A stretch of DNA of 64,000 bases, taken from assembly GCF_016595525.1 (NCBI RefSeq), contig NZ_JAENII010000004.1, forward strand, positions 310,001 through 374,000, given 5' to 3'. Source of the DNA: Haloferula rosea (GTDB lineage: Bacteria > Verrucomicrobiota > Verrucomicrobiia > Verrucomicrobiales > Akkermansiaceae). Position 1 is the first letter of the stretch, and the number at the start of each line of letters is the position of its first letter. Under the pieces are notes generated by a model. That model did not search any database. It saw only the letters and a list, made by a program, of their open reading frames with translations, and was not told the DNA's origin. The translations under genes and the position numbers were made by a program. Of this stretch, positions 17,836 through 27,056 are shown piece by piece.

Positions 17836-18966
17836 ATGAATGCCTTGCTCCCGGCGTCAATCGCCACGGTGGTCGTTCTAACCGGTGGCTGTGTGACGCA
17901 GCACGTCACTGGCTCGGTTGAAGAGCACGCGCGGGTCGAGGGAAAGCGGTATGCCGACGAGGTGAGGGCGCAATCACCGTTCGAGACGGTGGAGATCAGT
18001 TGGAGTGAGGCGGAGGACCTGATGGAGTCCCGCAATCTCGAATACCGCTCGGCGGAAATCGGCTATCTGCAGGCGATGGAACACACGCCGATCGTCGAGG
18101 AACTCACCGACCAGGTGAAGGACATGGTGGACCTGTCTCTGGGTGACCTGCTCAAGCCCGACAATCTGCTCAAGAGCCTCGAGACTCCGGTGACCCAGCT
18201 ACCGCAGCAACTCCGCTCGGTCAGCAAGCTCAAGGACCTGTCCCACCAGATCGAACAGAATACCTGGGAGAAGACCTGTGAGAGTTTCGATGCCGAAGTC
18301 CGCATGCGGAAAGAGAAGGTCAAACTCCATTGCCTCCTGAAGACGGGTGAGTTGATCGACGGGGAGATCGCCCAGCTCGGTGAAGCAAAGCCACTCCCTG
18401 AGGATGCGGACCCGAAGCTCGTGGCCGCGCGTCAGAGCTGGCAGAACTCGCTCCGTCAGGCGCGCAGTGTCTGGCTCACCGAGGTCCGCGATTTTTTCAA
18501 TGCGGAGTATCACGACGTGCATTTCAAGAAGGACGGCAGCGGGCTTCCGACGTACCGGAAGATGGAGAGGCCGGACCTCACCGATTGGCAGCGATGGTGC
18601 AAGCTGACCCGTTCGCAGGAACTCGTCTCCGCCTTGCAGAAAGCGCACGATCAACAGAAGCCTGCGGTGCCCGGAACCAAGCTCGTGACCGACAAGTTGG
18701 CCGAGATGATTCACATCGATCTGGGTAGTGAACCGGATGTCAGGCTGAAGACGGAGTCGGTCCGCGAGGAAGTCCGCACCTTGATCCGCAGCTGGCGCGA
18801 GATGAAGCAAGCGCAGGTTCAGGCCGCGAAGCTGGAAGCGACCGCCGATCAATCGCTTGTCACGCTCGACCAGGTCCAAACCCGCCAGAATCTCTTCAAG
18901 CTGAGGCAGCAGGAGATCCAGTCGGCCAGCGTCGTGTGGATGCTTGATGAGGAGTGCTGGAATTAG
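17836..18966 (+). CDS. Probable lipoprotein with TolC-like coiled-coil segments
   Basis: This 376-residue protein has an N-terminal signal ending in VVLTGGC, a weak lipobox. The opening of the mature part, VEISWSEAEDLMESRNLEYRS, resembles the first helix of outer-membrane efflux (TolC) repeats. Long amphipathic helices follow at about 150-200 and 320-376. It is much shorter in beta content than TolC. The role is unknown; a periplasmic structural or efflux accessory is a guess. A longer reading from 17767 overlaps the methyltransferase stop. Confidence 0.65.
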   Translation: MNALLPASIATVVVLTGGCVTQHVTGSVEEHARVEGKRYADEVRAQSPFETVEISWSEAEDLMESRNLEYRSAEIGYLQAMEHTPIVEELTDQVKDMVDLSLGDLLKPDNLLKSLETPVTQLPQQLRSVSKLKDLSHQIEQNTWEKTCESFDAEVRMRKEKVKLHCLLKTGELIDGEIAQLGEAKPLPEDADPKLVAARQSWQNSLRQARSVWLTEVRDFFNAEYHDVHFKKDGSGLPTYRKMERPDLTDWQRWCKLTRSQELVSALQKAHDQQKPAVPGTKLVTDKLAEMIHIDLGSEPDVRLKTESVREEVRTLIRSWREMKQAQVQAAKLEATADQSLVTLDQVQTRQNLFKLRQQEIQSASVVWMLDEECWN

Positions 18967-19074
18967 CGTCGGTCCTGCGGGAGTACGGTGGCAAGGGATG
19001 AACCCGAACCGGTGCAGGCACTTGGGAGATGGGTTGGGTTTGTCGGTGCGGCCTGTGGCTGTCAGTCTCGTTCC

Positions 19075-19440
19075 GTGAAGACTCCATCCCGCGAGGAACT
19101 TGAATCATGGGTGGAGGATCAGCTGTTGGCGGGTAAGTCGCTGCAGGTGGTCCGCCGGGAAATCGACGACAAGGGGTGGGAGGGCATTCTCGGCGATGTG
19201 GGGATCGAGCGGATCTCGATTCGAGTGAAGGCGGCGCAAGAGTTGAAGCCGGCGAAGCTGGGGAAGTTTCTTCCACGGGTGGTCGGTACGATTGCCATTC
19301 TATTGGGGATCGCAGCGATTATCATCGATGGTGGCACCTCCTATTCCAGCCGCTATTCGCCCGGTCGATACGGTTGGGTGGCCCTCATCCTCGGCGTGAT
19401 CCTATTGGTGAAGCCGAGTGCAAGGGACTTCGATTTCTAG
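19075..19440 (+). CDS. Hypothetical two-TM membrane protein
   Basis: This 121-residue protein starts from a GTG. The soluble N-terminal half has helical motifs EELESWVEDQLLAGKSLQVV and IERISIRVKAAQEL. Two membrane helices follow (about 64-78 and 97-112), separated by a Ser/Tyr/Gly loop. An ATG-less in-frame extension to 18988 adds unlikely residues. No known family recognised. Confidence 0.6.
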   Translation: MKTPSREELESWVEDQLLAGKSLQVVRREIDDKGWEGILGDVGIERISIRVKAAQELKPAKLGKFLPRVVGTIAILLGIAAIIIDGGTSYSSRYSPGRYGWVALILGVILLVKPSARDFDF

Positions 19441-19536
19441 CCAGTTCACCGGAGGTGAAACTCATGGCGCCTGTCTCGTGCCGGGGCTCTCGGATCTCAA
19501 GCATGAGCCGACATCGGGTCTCCCATGAGCAAAGCA

Positions 19537-19571
19537 TTGACAGTTTCAGAGATTTCTGAAAACTCAGAAAT
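19537..19571 (+). promoter_or_regulatory. Mutually exclusive inverted repeats abutting a start codon
   Basis: TTTCAGA (19544-19550) pairs with TCTGAAA (19555-19561), and ATTTCTGA (19552-19559) pairs with TCAGAAAT (19564-19571). The second hairpin ends three bases before the ATG at 19575. A perfect TTGACA lies at 19537-19542, but no good -10 follows at 16-18 bp. This could be an operator with tandem half-sites or a leader that masks the start. Confidence 0.4.
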
Positions 19572-19574
19572 TAA

Positions 19575-20498
19575 ATGAGTGAGGAACCGGAAACTCCGCC
19601 AGAGCCTGTGGTCGAACCACCGATGCCACGAAAAAAGGTCGGTCCCTACCTTGCTCTGGTCATCACGACCGCGGTGGTCTCGCTGGCGTATCGCTTGTTG
19701 GTGGCAACGCACTACGAGCAGACAGCGCTCATGTTCATCGGGCTGCCGACCCTGCTTGCGGTCCTGCTGGCCTATCTTCCCGCGTCGAAGACGGCGACGG
19801 GGATGATCATGCGGGGCATCACGCTGTTCCTCCTCCTTCTGGGCATTTTGTTCATTGAAGGATTCATCTGCATCGTGATGGCGGCGCCGCTCTTCTATGC
19901 GATTGGGTTCATCATCGGGATCTTCGTGGACCGCTCGCGCGTGCAGCGGGACATGAACCGGTTCCGCGTCGTGATCCTCCCCGTGCTGCTGCTCATGAGT
20001 CTGGAAGGCGTCACGGGTTGGTTGTCCTTTCCACGGGATGAGGTGGTCGTGGTGGAACAGTGGACATCGATGAAGCCGGAGGAAGCGTGGGAGGAGCTCA
20101 GTGTGGGCCCGGATTTCGATCTCTCCCGACTGCCCTTGTTCCTCCGGATGGGGTTCCCGATGCCGAGGGAGATCGACGGCACCGGCCTGGAGGTCGGTGA
20201 CAACTGGCGCATCCACTTTGCCGGCGGTGAAGGCAAGCCCGGCGATCTAACAGCGGAAGTGGTGGTCAGTGGGGAGGGTCGGGCGCGGGTGGTGAAACAA
20301 GACGACACCAGCCACATCGCCCACTGGCTTGATTGGCAGGAAGCCGAGTGGGAGCTCATCCCGGAGCGGGGTGGCACCCGGGTGCGACTTACCATGCGTT
20401 ACGAACGGCTGCTCGACCCCGCCTGGTATTTCAAACCGATCGAACGTTACGGCGTGCGCAAGGCCGGCGAGTATTTTCTGCAAGAGACCTATCAATGA
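19575..20498 (+). CDS. Membrane protein with C-terminal SRPBCC-like domain
   Basis: This 307-residue protein has a Pro-rich cytoplasmic lead (PETPPEPVVEPPMPRKK) and about five membrane helices between residues 23 and 147. A soluble C-terminal domain (about 155-307) contains EVVVVEQWTSMKPEEAWEEL and the ending WELIPERGGTRVRLTMRYER, the pattern of SRPBCC/START lipid-binding folds. It shares a 4-bp ATGA overlap with the next gene, indicating coupled translation. Function unknown. Confidence 0.72.
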   Translation: MSEEPETPPEPVVEPPMPRKKVGPYLALVITTAVVSLAYRLLVATHYEQTALMFIGLPTLLAVLLAYLPASKTATGMIMRGITLFLLLLGILFIEGFICIVMAAPLFYAIGFIIGIFVDRSRVQRDMNRFRVVILPVLLLMSLEGVTGWLSFPRDEVVVVEQWTSMKPEEAWEELSVGPDFDLSRLPLFLRMGFPMPREIDGTGLEVGDNWRIHFAGGEGKPGDLTAEVVVSGEGRARVVKQDDTSHIAHWLDWQEAEWELIPERGGTRVRLTMRYERLLDPAWYFKPIERYGVRKAGEYFLQETYQ

Positions 20499-21766
20499 CC
20501 CGCGAGGCTGCCATTCAGGTGGGGGTGCTTTATGGCCCGCTGGTCATGGCGGGGGTGCTGACCCTGTGGTTGAGGCCTCAAGGTCGGCTCGCCATCGGAC
20601 TGCTGTTCTCCACGGTTTGGATTGCCGCCTTGTTGCCGTGGTTGGATCTCGGGGCGCGGGCGCTGGGGATGTGGTCCTACCAGGCCGCGGGTCCGAATCT
20701 GGCCGGCATGCCGCTGTCCCTCTACTTCGGTTGGGTCATCGCCTGGGGCTGGCTGGCCCCGCTCGCCATCCACGCTGCCGGCGCCCGCTGGCCGCTTGCC
20801 GTCATGGCGTTGGTTTCCCTCGATCTGGGAGTCATGCCGCAGCTTGAGCCGGTCGTCACGCTCTCCGCCTCTTGGTGGATTGCCGACATCGTTCTGTTCG
20901 CGACCCTGCTGCTTCCGGGACTGCTCTTGTGCCGATGGACGCAACTCGGAACCCACCTGGAGGGACGGGTCGGATTGCTGGCAGTCTGCTTCGGTGGAAC
21001 CCTGCTCGGTCTGCCGCTTCTCGCCACGCTGGAGTCATCCAGTGCGCTGGCCGTTCTCGGCAAAGTGGTCGCGGAGCCGATGTGGATTCCGGCGGCATGG
21101 CTCTTCGCCCTGCCGGGGCTCACCGCGATGCGGGATCTGGCCCGGGGCGGGGGTGGCACGCCTGTGCCGCTGGACCCGCCGGTCCGCCTGGTCACCCACG
21201 GGAGCTACGGATTCGTCGCCAACCCGATGCAGATCTCGATGACCCTGCTTCTCCTACTAGAGGCAGCGTACCTTTGGAGCGTGTGGCCGTTGGTGGTTGC
21301 CGGTCTGGGAATCATCTACTCGGAAGGATTCGCGCGTTGGTCGGAATCGCGCGACATGGATGAGCGTTTCGGCAGGGAATGGCAGGTGTATCGGAGCAGG
21401 GTCAGGCGCTGGATACCGCGCTGGAAGCCGGCGGGTCAGGAGGAGTGCGAACTCTGGATCGATCTCGACTGCGGTCCCTGCGCTTCGCTGGGCGGGTGGT
21501 TTGCCCGTCGCGATCCGGTTCGGATCCGCCTTCGGAATGCCCGCGATTGGCCCGCCGAACCCTTGCAGCGGATGACCTGGCTGGATCCTGCCACCGGGCG
21601 CAGGGAATCCGGAGTGTCTGCGTTTGCCATGGCCCTGCAGCACCTTGCGCTGCCATGGGCGTTGGCCGGGCTCATCCTCGGAACGCCCGGCCTGCGCCAG
21701 GTGATCCAATGCTGCTTCGATGCCGCCGGGCTCGGCCCGAGGACCTGCCCGACGAATCATGCCTAG
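20495..21766 (+). CDS. Isoprenylcysteine carboxyl methyltransferase-like membrane protein fused to a DCC (thiol-disulfide) domain
   Basis: This 423-residue protein begins with seven or more membrane helices. Residues about 225-312 carry the ICMT/PEMT core (LVTHGSYGFVANPMQ, then ESRDMDERFG.EWQVYRSRV), which methylates small hydrophobic substrates. A soluble C-terminal part (about 316-405) contains WIDLDCGPCASL with Cys326-Gly-Pro-Cys329. It resembles the DCC (DUF393) redox domain, and ALQHLALPWALAGLIL matches the usual helix of that family. The fusion with ICMT and the coupled SRPBCC neighbour suggest lipid or quinone modification; this is inference. Confidence 0.7.
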   Translation: MTREAAIQVGVLYGPLVMAGVLTLWLRPQGRLAIGLLFSTVWIAALLPWLDLGARALGMWSYQAAGPNLAGMPLSLYFGWVIAWGWLAPLAIHAAGARWPLAVMALVSLDLGVMPQLEPVVTLSASWWIADIVLFATLLLPGLLLCRWTQLGTHLEGRVGLLAVCFGGTLLGLPLLATLESSSALAVLGKVVAEPMWIPAAWLFALPGLTAMRDLARGGGGTPVPLDPPVRLVTHGSYGFVANPMQISMTLLLLLEAAYLWSVWPLVVAGLGIIYSEGFARWSESRDMDERFGREWQVYRSRVRRWIPRWKPAGQEECELWIDLDCGPCASLGGWFARRDPVRIRLRNARDWPAEPLQRMTWLDPATGRRESGVSAFAMALQHLALPWALAGLILGTPGLRQVIQCCFDAAGLGPRTCPTNHA

Positions 21767-21792
21767 TCGCCTACCCGTAGCAGGGAAGTGGG

Positions 21793-22815
21793 TCAGATCT
21801 CAAGCATGTGCGACACGTGGGTCGCGGTGAGTTCACCCATCGTTTTGCAGTCGCGGTAGACGTCGTCGTGGTGGTACTTTGACAGATCCAGGGCGAGCCG
21901 CGCGACATGCTCGCGGGGTGCGAGTTCCTCCCGGCTCATGAGTCCCAGCAGCGCCTTGAGCCGGGTCCGCTCGACCTTGGCTCGCTGGCGCATCTGGGCA
22001 TGCTCTTCGGCGACATACTGCTGGATCGACCGCCGGTTGAGGACTTCGAATGCCAGACGTGTGACGGTTCGGTTCGAGTCGAAGCGGTAGGCCAAATAGG
22101 TTTTCCCGCGGCCTTCGTAACTCTGCTGGTCGAAGTCGATCGGGCGCACACGGTATTGCACCTCCTCGAAGTCGGGAGTGACTTCCACGATGTAGTTCAC
22201 ACTGCGCATGTCGCCAAGCAGCCGGATGAAGCACCTCTCGTTGAACTTGGTGAATTCCTTGGCGATCCGCACGCGGTTGAGTTCGGGTTCGTTCAGGTAG
22301 TCCTTCAGGAATTTGTCTCCGGGCACTCCGGCGATGTGTTCCTCGATCAGCGTCTCTTCATTGATCAGGTAGTTGATCCGGTTCGGCGAAAGGATGTGCT
22401 CCAGTTCGAGTCCGTAGATCCGCGAGGCGTCCGAGTGCTTCACGTAGAAGTAGTCGGAGTTGTCATTGTAGAGGTTGGTGATGCGGATGCGGAAGGGGCG
22501 TGAGTTGCCGAACTCACCGAAATCGATGCGGTCGACCTGAAGGTGTTCGTGGTGGGTATCGTGACCGCTGACCTTCAGCTCGGTGTAGATCTTGGTGAGC
22601 TTCGGCCGCAGCTCGCGCATGTGCTCCGGGTCGTAGAACACGGTGAGCCACAGGGTTTCCTTTCCCGAGGGATCTTCGTAGGGCATCGAGCCGGCAAAGC
22701 GGGTCAGATCCTCGTAGATGCGCGGGATGTTGCGGAGGCGGTCGAAGCGGTAGAGGTATTGCCCCAATGCCGGGGAAACCGGGTAACGGTTCTTGCGCCG
22801 GGAGATCATCGCCAT
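21793..22815 (-). CDS. Conserved hypothetical protein
   Basis: This 340-residue soluble protein has no signal peptide and no motif I recognise. It is rich in charged and aromatic residues and has a long basic helix (about 262-295, EEHAQMRQRAKVERTRLKAL). Mid-protein features are DYFYVKHSDASRIYGLELEH and IDFDQQSYEGRGKTYLAYRF. Regular composition and length support a real gene. The start may be Met1 or Met3. It is divergent from pfkA. Confidence 0.7.
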   Translation of the reverse strand: MAMISRRKNRYPVSPALGQYLYRFDRLRNIPRIYEDLTRFAGSMPYEDPSGKETLWLTVFYDPEHMRELRPKLTKIYTELKVSGHDTHHEHLQVDRIDFGEFGNSRPFRIRITNLYNDNSDYFYVKHSDASRIYGLELEHILSPNRINYLINEETLIEEHIAGVPGDKFLKDYLNEPELNRVRIAKEFTKFNERCFIRLLGDMRSVNYIVEVTPDFEEVQYRVRPIDFDQQSYEGRGKTYLAYRFDSNRTVTRLAFEVLNRRSIQQYVAEEHAQMRQRAKVERTRLKALLGLMSREELAPREHVARLALDLSKYHHDDVYRDCKTMGELTATHVSHMLEI

Positions 22816-22933
22816 GGTTGGAAGATGTCAGCCGCCGATGAGTTTGGCGAGCATGGGGCGCTGCAATCTGCAGCTGAAAACTTCAGGCACGCGGGACTTG
22901 CCCAAATCGGCCTGCTGCCGTTCCCTGCGCGCG

Positions 22934-23899
22934 ATGAAGAAAGGATTGGCCATATTTACCTCTGGAGGGGACGCCGCTGGAATGAATCCTGCCGTGAAAT
23001 GCGTCGTGGAGTATGCCACGAAGCGGGGCTACGAACCATGGCTCGTCTATGATGGACTGCGTGGATTGATCGACGACCAATTCGTCCGTGCCGAGCGGGA
23101 TCTGGTATCCGGGATTCTCCACCGCGGCGGCACCATCCTGCGGTCGGCCCGGTCGAAGAGGTTCTTCGAACTCGAGCACCGTCAGAAGGCCTACGAGAAT
23201 CTCAAGAAGCGTGGAATCGAGAAGCTGGTGGTGATCGGTGGCGATGGATCATTCCGGGCACTCAACCAATTTTATGCCGACTTCGGGGTGCCCTTCGCGG
23301 GAATTCCCGCCACCATCGACAACGACATCGCCGGAACGGACTACTGTCTCGGCGTCGACACGGCCCTGAACATGATCCGTCAGTCGGTCGACTCGATCCG
23401 TGACACGGCGACCTCGTTCTCCCGTGCCTTCGTGATCGAAGTCATGGGTCGCCACTGTGGCTACCTCGCCATGGTCAGCTCGTTGGCCTGTGGCGCGGAA
23501 ATCTGTCTGACTCCCGAACTGCCCTACGATCTCGACTCGATCGGTAGCCGGCTGCAGGCGGACATTGCTGACGGCCGCCGCTACGTCCTCGCGATCGTGG
23601 CGGAAGGCACGCAGATGGGGGATTACCTGACCCGATGGATCAACGACTCGATCAACATGGAAGCGCGCCTCACGGTGCTCGGCCACGTGCAACGGGGTGG
23701 ATCTCCCACGGTCCGCGACCGACTGATGGCGCACAAGTTTGCGGTTGGTGCGATCGAGGCCCTGGAGGTGGGGAAGACCAATGCGATCATGGTGTATCGC
23801 GATGGCGACTACGGTGACCTGCCCATCAATGAGGTCTGTGATTCGAAGTATGTGCTCGATCCCAAGCTGCTGAGCATGTGCGCCGACCTGAGCAAGTAA
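22934..23899 (+). CDS. pfkA: ATP-dependent 6-phosphofructokinase
   Basis: This 321-residue enzyme phosphorylates fructose 6-phosphate, the committed step of glycolysis. It has SGGDAAGMNPAV at the start, GGDGS (102-106), which is the ATP-type rather than the PPi-type GGDDS, the catalytic loop TIDND (127-131), and EVMGRHCGYLA and GHVQRGGSP effector/substrate blocks. The ATG at 22934 gives the family MKKGLAIFTSGGD start; the frame is open upstream but not PFK-like. A terminator lies 69 bp after the stop. Confidence 0.95.
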   Translation: MKKGLAIFTSGGDAAGMNPAVKCVVEYATKRGYEPWLVYDGLRGLIDDQFVRAERDLVSGILHRGGTILRSARSKRFFELEHRQKAYENLKKRGIEKLVVIGGDGSFRALNQFYADFGVPFAGIPATIDNDIAGTDYCLGVDTALNMIRQSVDSIRDTATSFSRAFVIEVMGRHCGYLAMVSSLACGAEICLTPELPYDLDSIGSRLQADIADGRRYVLAIVAEGTQMGDYLTRWINDSINMEARLTVLGHVQRGGSPTVRDRLMAHKFAVGAIEALEVGKTNAIMVYRDGDYGDLPINEVCDSKYVLDPKLLSMCADLSK

Positions 23900-23967
23900 T
23901 CCCAAGCGGGCTCGTCCTTCGATATCTGCGACCGTTGGCCAGCCTGGTGGTTGATCCAGACAAGAAA

Positions 23968-23998
23968 AAGCACGGGCGGAACCAGTCCGACCGTGCTT
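23968..23998. terminator. Intrinsic terminator between pfkA and thioredoxin-like gene
   Basis: An 8-bp stem (23968-23975 with 23991-23998), then one mismatch and four more pairs, encloses an ACCAG loop. It is preceded by an A-run (useful for the minus-strand transcript) and lies between convergent stop codons. Confidence 0.7.
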
Positions 23999-24023
23999 GG
24001 AATGAATGGGGGCGAGGGCTCCC

Positions 24024-24974
24024 TTACTCGCTCTCTTCCTTGTCCGCCTCCTTGGCGGCCTTCATCTGATTGATGCGGTCCTTGAAGGTGTCCACCCGGC
24101 TTGCGAGCTCGCTGTCGGGATCGACTTCCTTGGCGGCATCAAGGGCGGCGAGAGCGGCATCGAAGTCGCCCATTTGCGCACAGATCATGCCCTTGATCAT
24201 GGTGGCCTGCTGAAGGTTGTCGCCCTCGAAGTCACCGGAATTGATCGCCTTCTCGGTCAGCGCGAGCGCGTCCTCGTGCTTGTTCTCGCGAGCCAGCGCG
24301 TTGAGTGAGTCTTCGAAGTCGGCGAACTTCTTGTTGCTTTCGATCTTCTTGATGAAACCGGATTCATCTTCCGGGTCCGCTTCCTTGATTGCTGCCACGA
24401 CGTCACCGTACTGGGCGGAGACGACGGCATCGTCCAGTCCCATGGCGTCCAGAGCCGCGACCAATGCCTTGGCCTTCTCAGTGCCTTCGGCCTTCTCTGC
24501 AGCGGCGAATGCCTCGTCGCGCTTGGTGCGTGCGGCGAGCAACTCATCGAGGTGCTTGACGTAGTTCTCCGGGCCACCGGCCTGGTATCCAGTTCGTGCA
24601 AATGGACGGCCCTTCTCGTCCATCAGGAGGATGGTCGGGTAGCCCTGCACGGCGTATTCCTTGCGCAGTTCCTCGTTCTGAGCCTTGGTCTCATCCGAGA
24701 GCTTCGACTTGTCCCGCGGGTAATCGAGCTCCACCAGGACGAACTTGTCCTTCACACCTTCCTTGAAGGGATCGTGCTGGAAGACTTCTTCGTTGAGCTT
24801 GATGCACCAGCCGCACCAGTCGGACCCGGTGAAATCGACGAGCAAGCTCTTCTTTTCGTCCGCTGCCTGCTTCTTGGCCGCTGCAAAGTCAGAGGTCCAT
24901 CCATCGCCACCGGCGAAGACAGGGCTGAGCATGGCGGCACAACCTGCAGCCATGAAGAATTGGTTCATTTTCAT
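24024..24974 (-). CDS. Exported thioredoxin-like protein with C-terminal TPR region
   Basis: This 316-residue protein has a signal peptide (MKMNQFFMAAGCAAMLSPVFA). A thioredoxin fold follows with active site GSDWCGWCIKL (Cys54, Cys57) and the cis-proline block YPTILLMDEKG. The second half is helical and Ala/Glu rich, with NKHEDALALTEKAIN and MGDFDAALAALDAAKEVDPD of TPR type. It is likely a periplasmic disulfide reductase or chaperone. A reading from 25118 adds 48 residues that overlap the next gene. Confidence 0.87.
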   Translation of the reverse strand: MKMNQFFMAAGCAAMLSPVFAGGDGWTSDFAAAKKQAADEKKSLLVDFTGSDWCGWCIKLNEEVFQHDPFKEGVKDKFVLVELDYPRDKSKLSDETKAQNEELRKEYAVQGYPTILLMDEKGRPFARTGYQAGGPENYVKHLDELLAARTKRDEAFAAAEKAEGTEKAKALVAALDAMGLDDAVVSAQYGDVVAAIKEADPEDESGFIKKIESNKKFADFEDSLNALARENKHEDALALTEKAINSGDFEGDNLQQATMIKGMICAQMGDFDAALAALDAAKEVDPDSELASRVDTFKDRINQMKAAKEADKEESE

Positions 24975-25072
24975 CGGCCGAAAGCGTCGGGCCGGGATTC
25001 GGGAAGTCGAGGGAAAAAGCCCCGGGAGTGTCCGCAGAATTACGTGTCGACCCAATGCCGATGACCGCTCGA

Positions 25073-26503
25073 TCAGGCTGGTGGGAAGAGGCCACGGGTC
25101 GCCAGATGAGCGAGCCACGGGTCGAAATCCAAGTCCGGTGCCTGGTCCCGGGCGATCGCACGCAGTTCGTCGTGTCCGTGCGTTCCGTCGAGTGCCTTCA
25201 CGACCTTCTGGTGACTTTCGGGGAAGCGGCAGGTCTGGTGGAAGGCGTCGACGAGCGGATCACCCTGCTTGGCAAAGTGGAGATTCAGTGCACCCAGGCA
25301 CGGCCGCGCCGGAGCGTGGGTGGCGGCGTGGACTTCCTCACTGCGGAGTTCGACCCAACCGAGTCGCGCCGCCTGATAGAGCCAGTCTGCGATCGCCTTC
25401 GATGCCTGTTCAGGCTCCCAACGAGGGCCGAGCCGGCGGGCACAGTCTTCCATCAGATCCGGGACGGACCGCGATGCCGGTGACGCGGCGGCCAGCGCGG
25501 CATGGAAATGTCCGACGATCTCCCCATGGATCGCCTTTTCCGGCAGCGATGAGACCCGCAGGCGAGCGGCGAAATGGAGTACCACCGAGGTGGTCGTGCC
25601 GGTGTCGAGCTGCGTATCCGCATGGCAGAACAAGCTGCTGCGGTGCGTTCGCCCGGACAGAAGATCGAGCGTCTGCTGGAATAGGACGGGATCGGCTTGC
25701 AGCGTCTCGAGCGTCCTCAGTGCCTCTGGATTGAGGTTGGGAGGGAGATTCCCCGGCAGGGTCGATTCGCCGAGATAGCGGAGTTTCTTCTGACCGGCCA
25801 AGTGCAGCACCCCACTGAAATGGAAAGGGTCACAGCAGGGGGCGAGCTCATCGAAGGCCAGGATCTCGGGCCCCTTTCGGCGCATGTCGCGGAAAATCTC
25901 GGCCAGATCCTGAGCGTGGGCGCTGTCCGACATCGCCGCGGTTTCGGCGAGTTGCTTGAGCTGGGCGTCGAGCCCGTCGCAGGGGCCGATCTGGGGGAGT
26001 GCCTTCAGCATCATCGCCGCTTCCCGACGCATGGCCCAGCCGGGCAGTGTGTTGTAGCTCACGTAGGCGATGCCCTGGGGAGCCAGCGACTTGGCGACCA
26101 AGTCCATCAGCGCCGATTTCGCCTCATCCGGGATCCACGACAGCATGCCATGGGCGATCACATAGTCGTAGGCCGACGAGCCCGGCTGCCACTCGCGCAG
26201 GTCCGCATGCTCGAAGGTCACGTTGTTCAGCCCCACCGCCTCCGCCGCCTGTCGCGCCGTGCGGATCGCCGAGTCCGAGAAATCGATCCCGTGGAACTCG
26301 CTATCCGGGAATCGCTCGGCCAGCGCGAGCAGGTGGTGGCCCGACGCGCAGCCGATATCCAGCACCCGGCACTGCTCGGGCAGCGGTGGCGACACCAATC
26401 CCGTGCAGCGTGCCGAAGCGCAGAGCACCCCCGGGTGTGCCTCAGGATGACTGAGGGCAGGGTATCGTTTCTGGGAGTAGAGTTCGCGAACGGGGTCGGA
26501 CAT
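25073..26503 (-). CDS. Class I SAM methyltransferase with methyltransferase-regulatory domain
   Basis: This 476-residue protein has a methyltransferase domain (about 30-190) with motif I VLDIGCASGHH (47-57), HGIDFSDSA and HGMLSWIPDE. A domain of the PF10119 'methyltransferase regulatory' type follows (about 215-310, with RRKGPEILAFDELAPCCDPF). The C-terminal 120 residues are helical. Such proteins are usually stand-alone methyltransferases of unknown substrate. The ATG at 26501-26503 is the family start; the longer frame to 26731 runs into the tRNA gene. Confidence 0.85.
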   Translation of the reverse strand: MSDPVRELYSQKRYPALSHPEAHPGVLCASARCTGLVSPPLPEQCRVLDIGCASGHHLLALAERFPDSEFHGIDFSDSAIRTARQAAEAVGLNNVTFEHADLREWQPGSSAYDYVIAHGMLSWIPDEAKSALMDLVAKSLAPQGIAYVSYNTLPGWAMRREAAMMLKALPQIGPCDGLDAQLKQLAETAAMSDSAHAQDLAEIFRDMRRKGPEILAFDELAPCCDPFHFSGVLHLAGQKKLRYLGESTLPGNLPPNLNPEALRTLETLQADPVLFQQTLDLLSGRTHRSSLFCHADTQLDTGTTTSVVLHFAARLRVSSLPEKAIHGEIVGHFHAALAAASPASRSVPDLMEDCARRLGPRWEPEQASKAIADWLYQAARLGWVELRSEEVHAATHAPARPCLGALNLHFAKQGDPLVDAFHQTCRFPESHQKVVKALDGTHGHDELRAIARDQAPDLDFDPWLAHLATRGLFPPA

Positions 26504-26629
26504 GGCGGGGAATGTCGATGGATGTGGCGCGAATGGCCAGAATGGATCGCAGTGATGATGGGCCCGCCGTTCCCGGATCGGAGGGGCCGAAATGGACACC
26601 CGATCGAGGAAAACGGACCAACCCGGGCA

Positions 26630-26658
26630 TTGACAGGCGCGCGGACGCTGCGTAGTGA
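26630..26658 (+). promoter_or_regulatory. Possible sigma-70 promoter for tRNA-Cys
   Basis: A perfect TTGACA (26630-26635) is followed after 17 bp by TAGTGA (26653-26658), a weak -10. The tRNA 5' end lies about 28 bp downstream, a reasonable distance. Confidence 0.4.
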
Positions 26659-26686
26659 ATCTCCCCCCGCACGCGGAACGTGTGAC

Positions 26687-26761
26687 GGCGGAGTAGCCAA
26701 GTGGTAAGGCATCGGTTTGCAAAACCGACATTCGCGGGTTCGATTCCCGCCTCCGCCTCCA
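26687..26761 (+). tRNA. tRNA-Cys (GCA)
   Basis: A full cloverleaf can be folded. The acceptor stem GGCGGAG (26687-26693) pairs with CTCCGCC (26751-26757). The anticodon stem TCGGT/ACCGA encloses TTGCAAA with anticodon GCA at 26719-26721. The T arm is GCGGG-TTCGATT-CCCGC. Discriminator T is at 26758, and CCA is encoded at 26759-26761. Confidence 0.97.
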
Positions 26762-27056
26762 GCCGCTCGTTTCCCACTCTTCAGGGTTTCATGGGGCCGG
26801 GGTGCCCGCCTGCTGTGCATGAATGGGTGAACGATCTCGGGTTCGGTCAGGAACCGGCGTGCTGCATTCCTGACTTCTCCCGGGCCGTCCGAGCTGCCAG
26901 GGACCCGGCTCGTTGATCGAGAACATCGATCTGACCGCCGCCGGGATGATTCTGCGTCGTCGACCCGTCGTCGAGAACCTTGGGTCATCCCTTGGGATAC
27001 GAGGGGGATTATTGGATTGCGCCACCTAGCAGGTCGTTTGCACACTGCTCACCGTC

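Noticed and set aside
19537-19565. Strong sigma-70 promoter from TTGACA
   Set aside because: No -10 hexamer at 16-18 bp; retained only as a weak feature with the hairpins.
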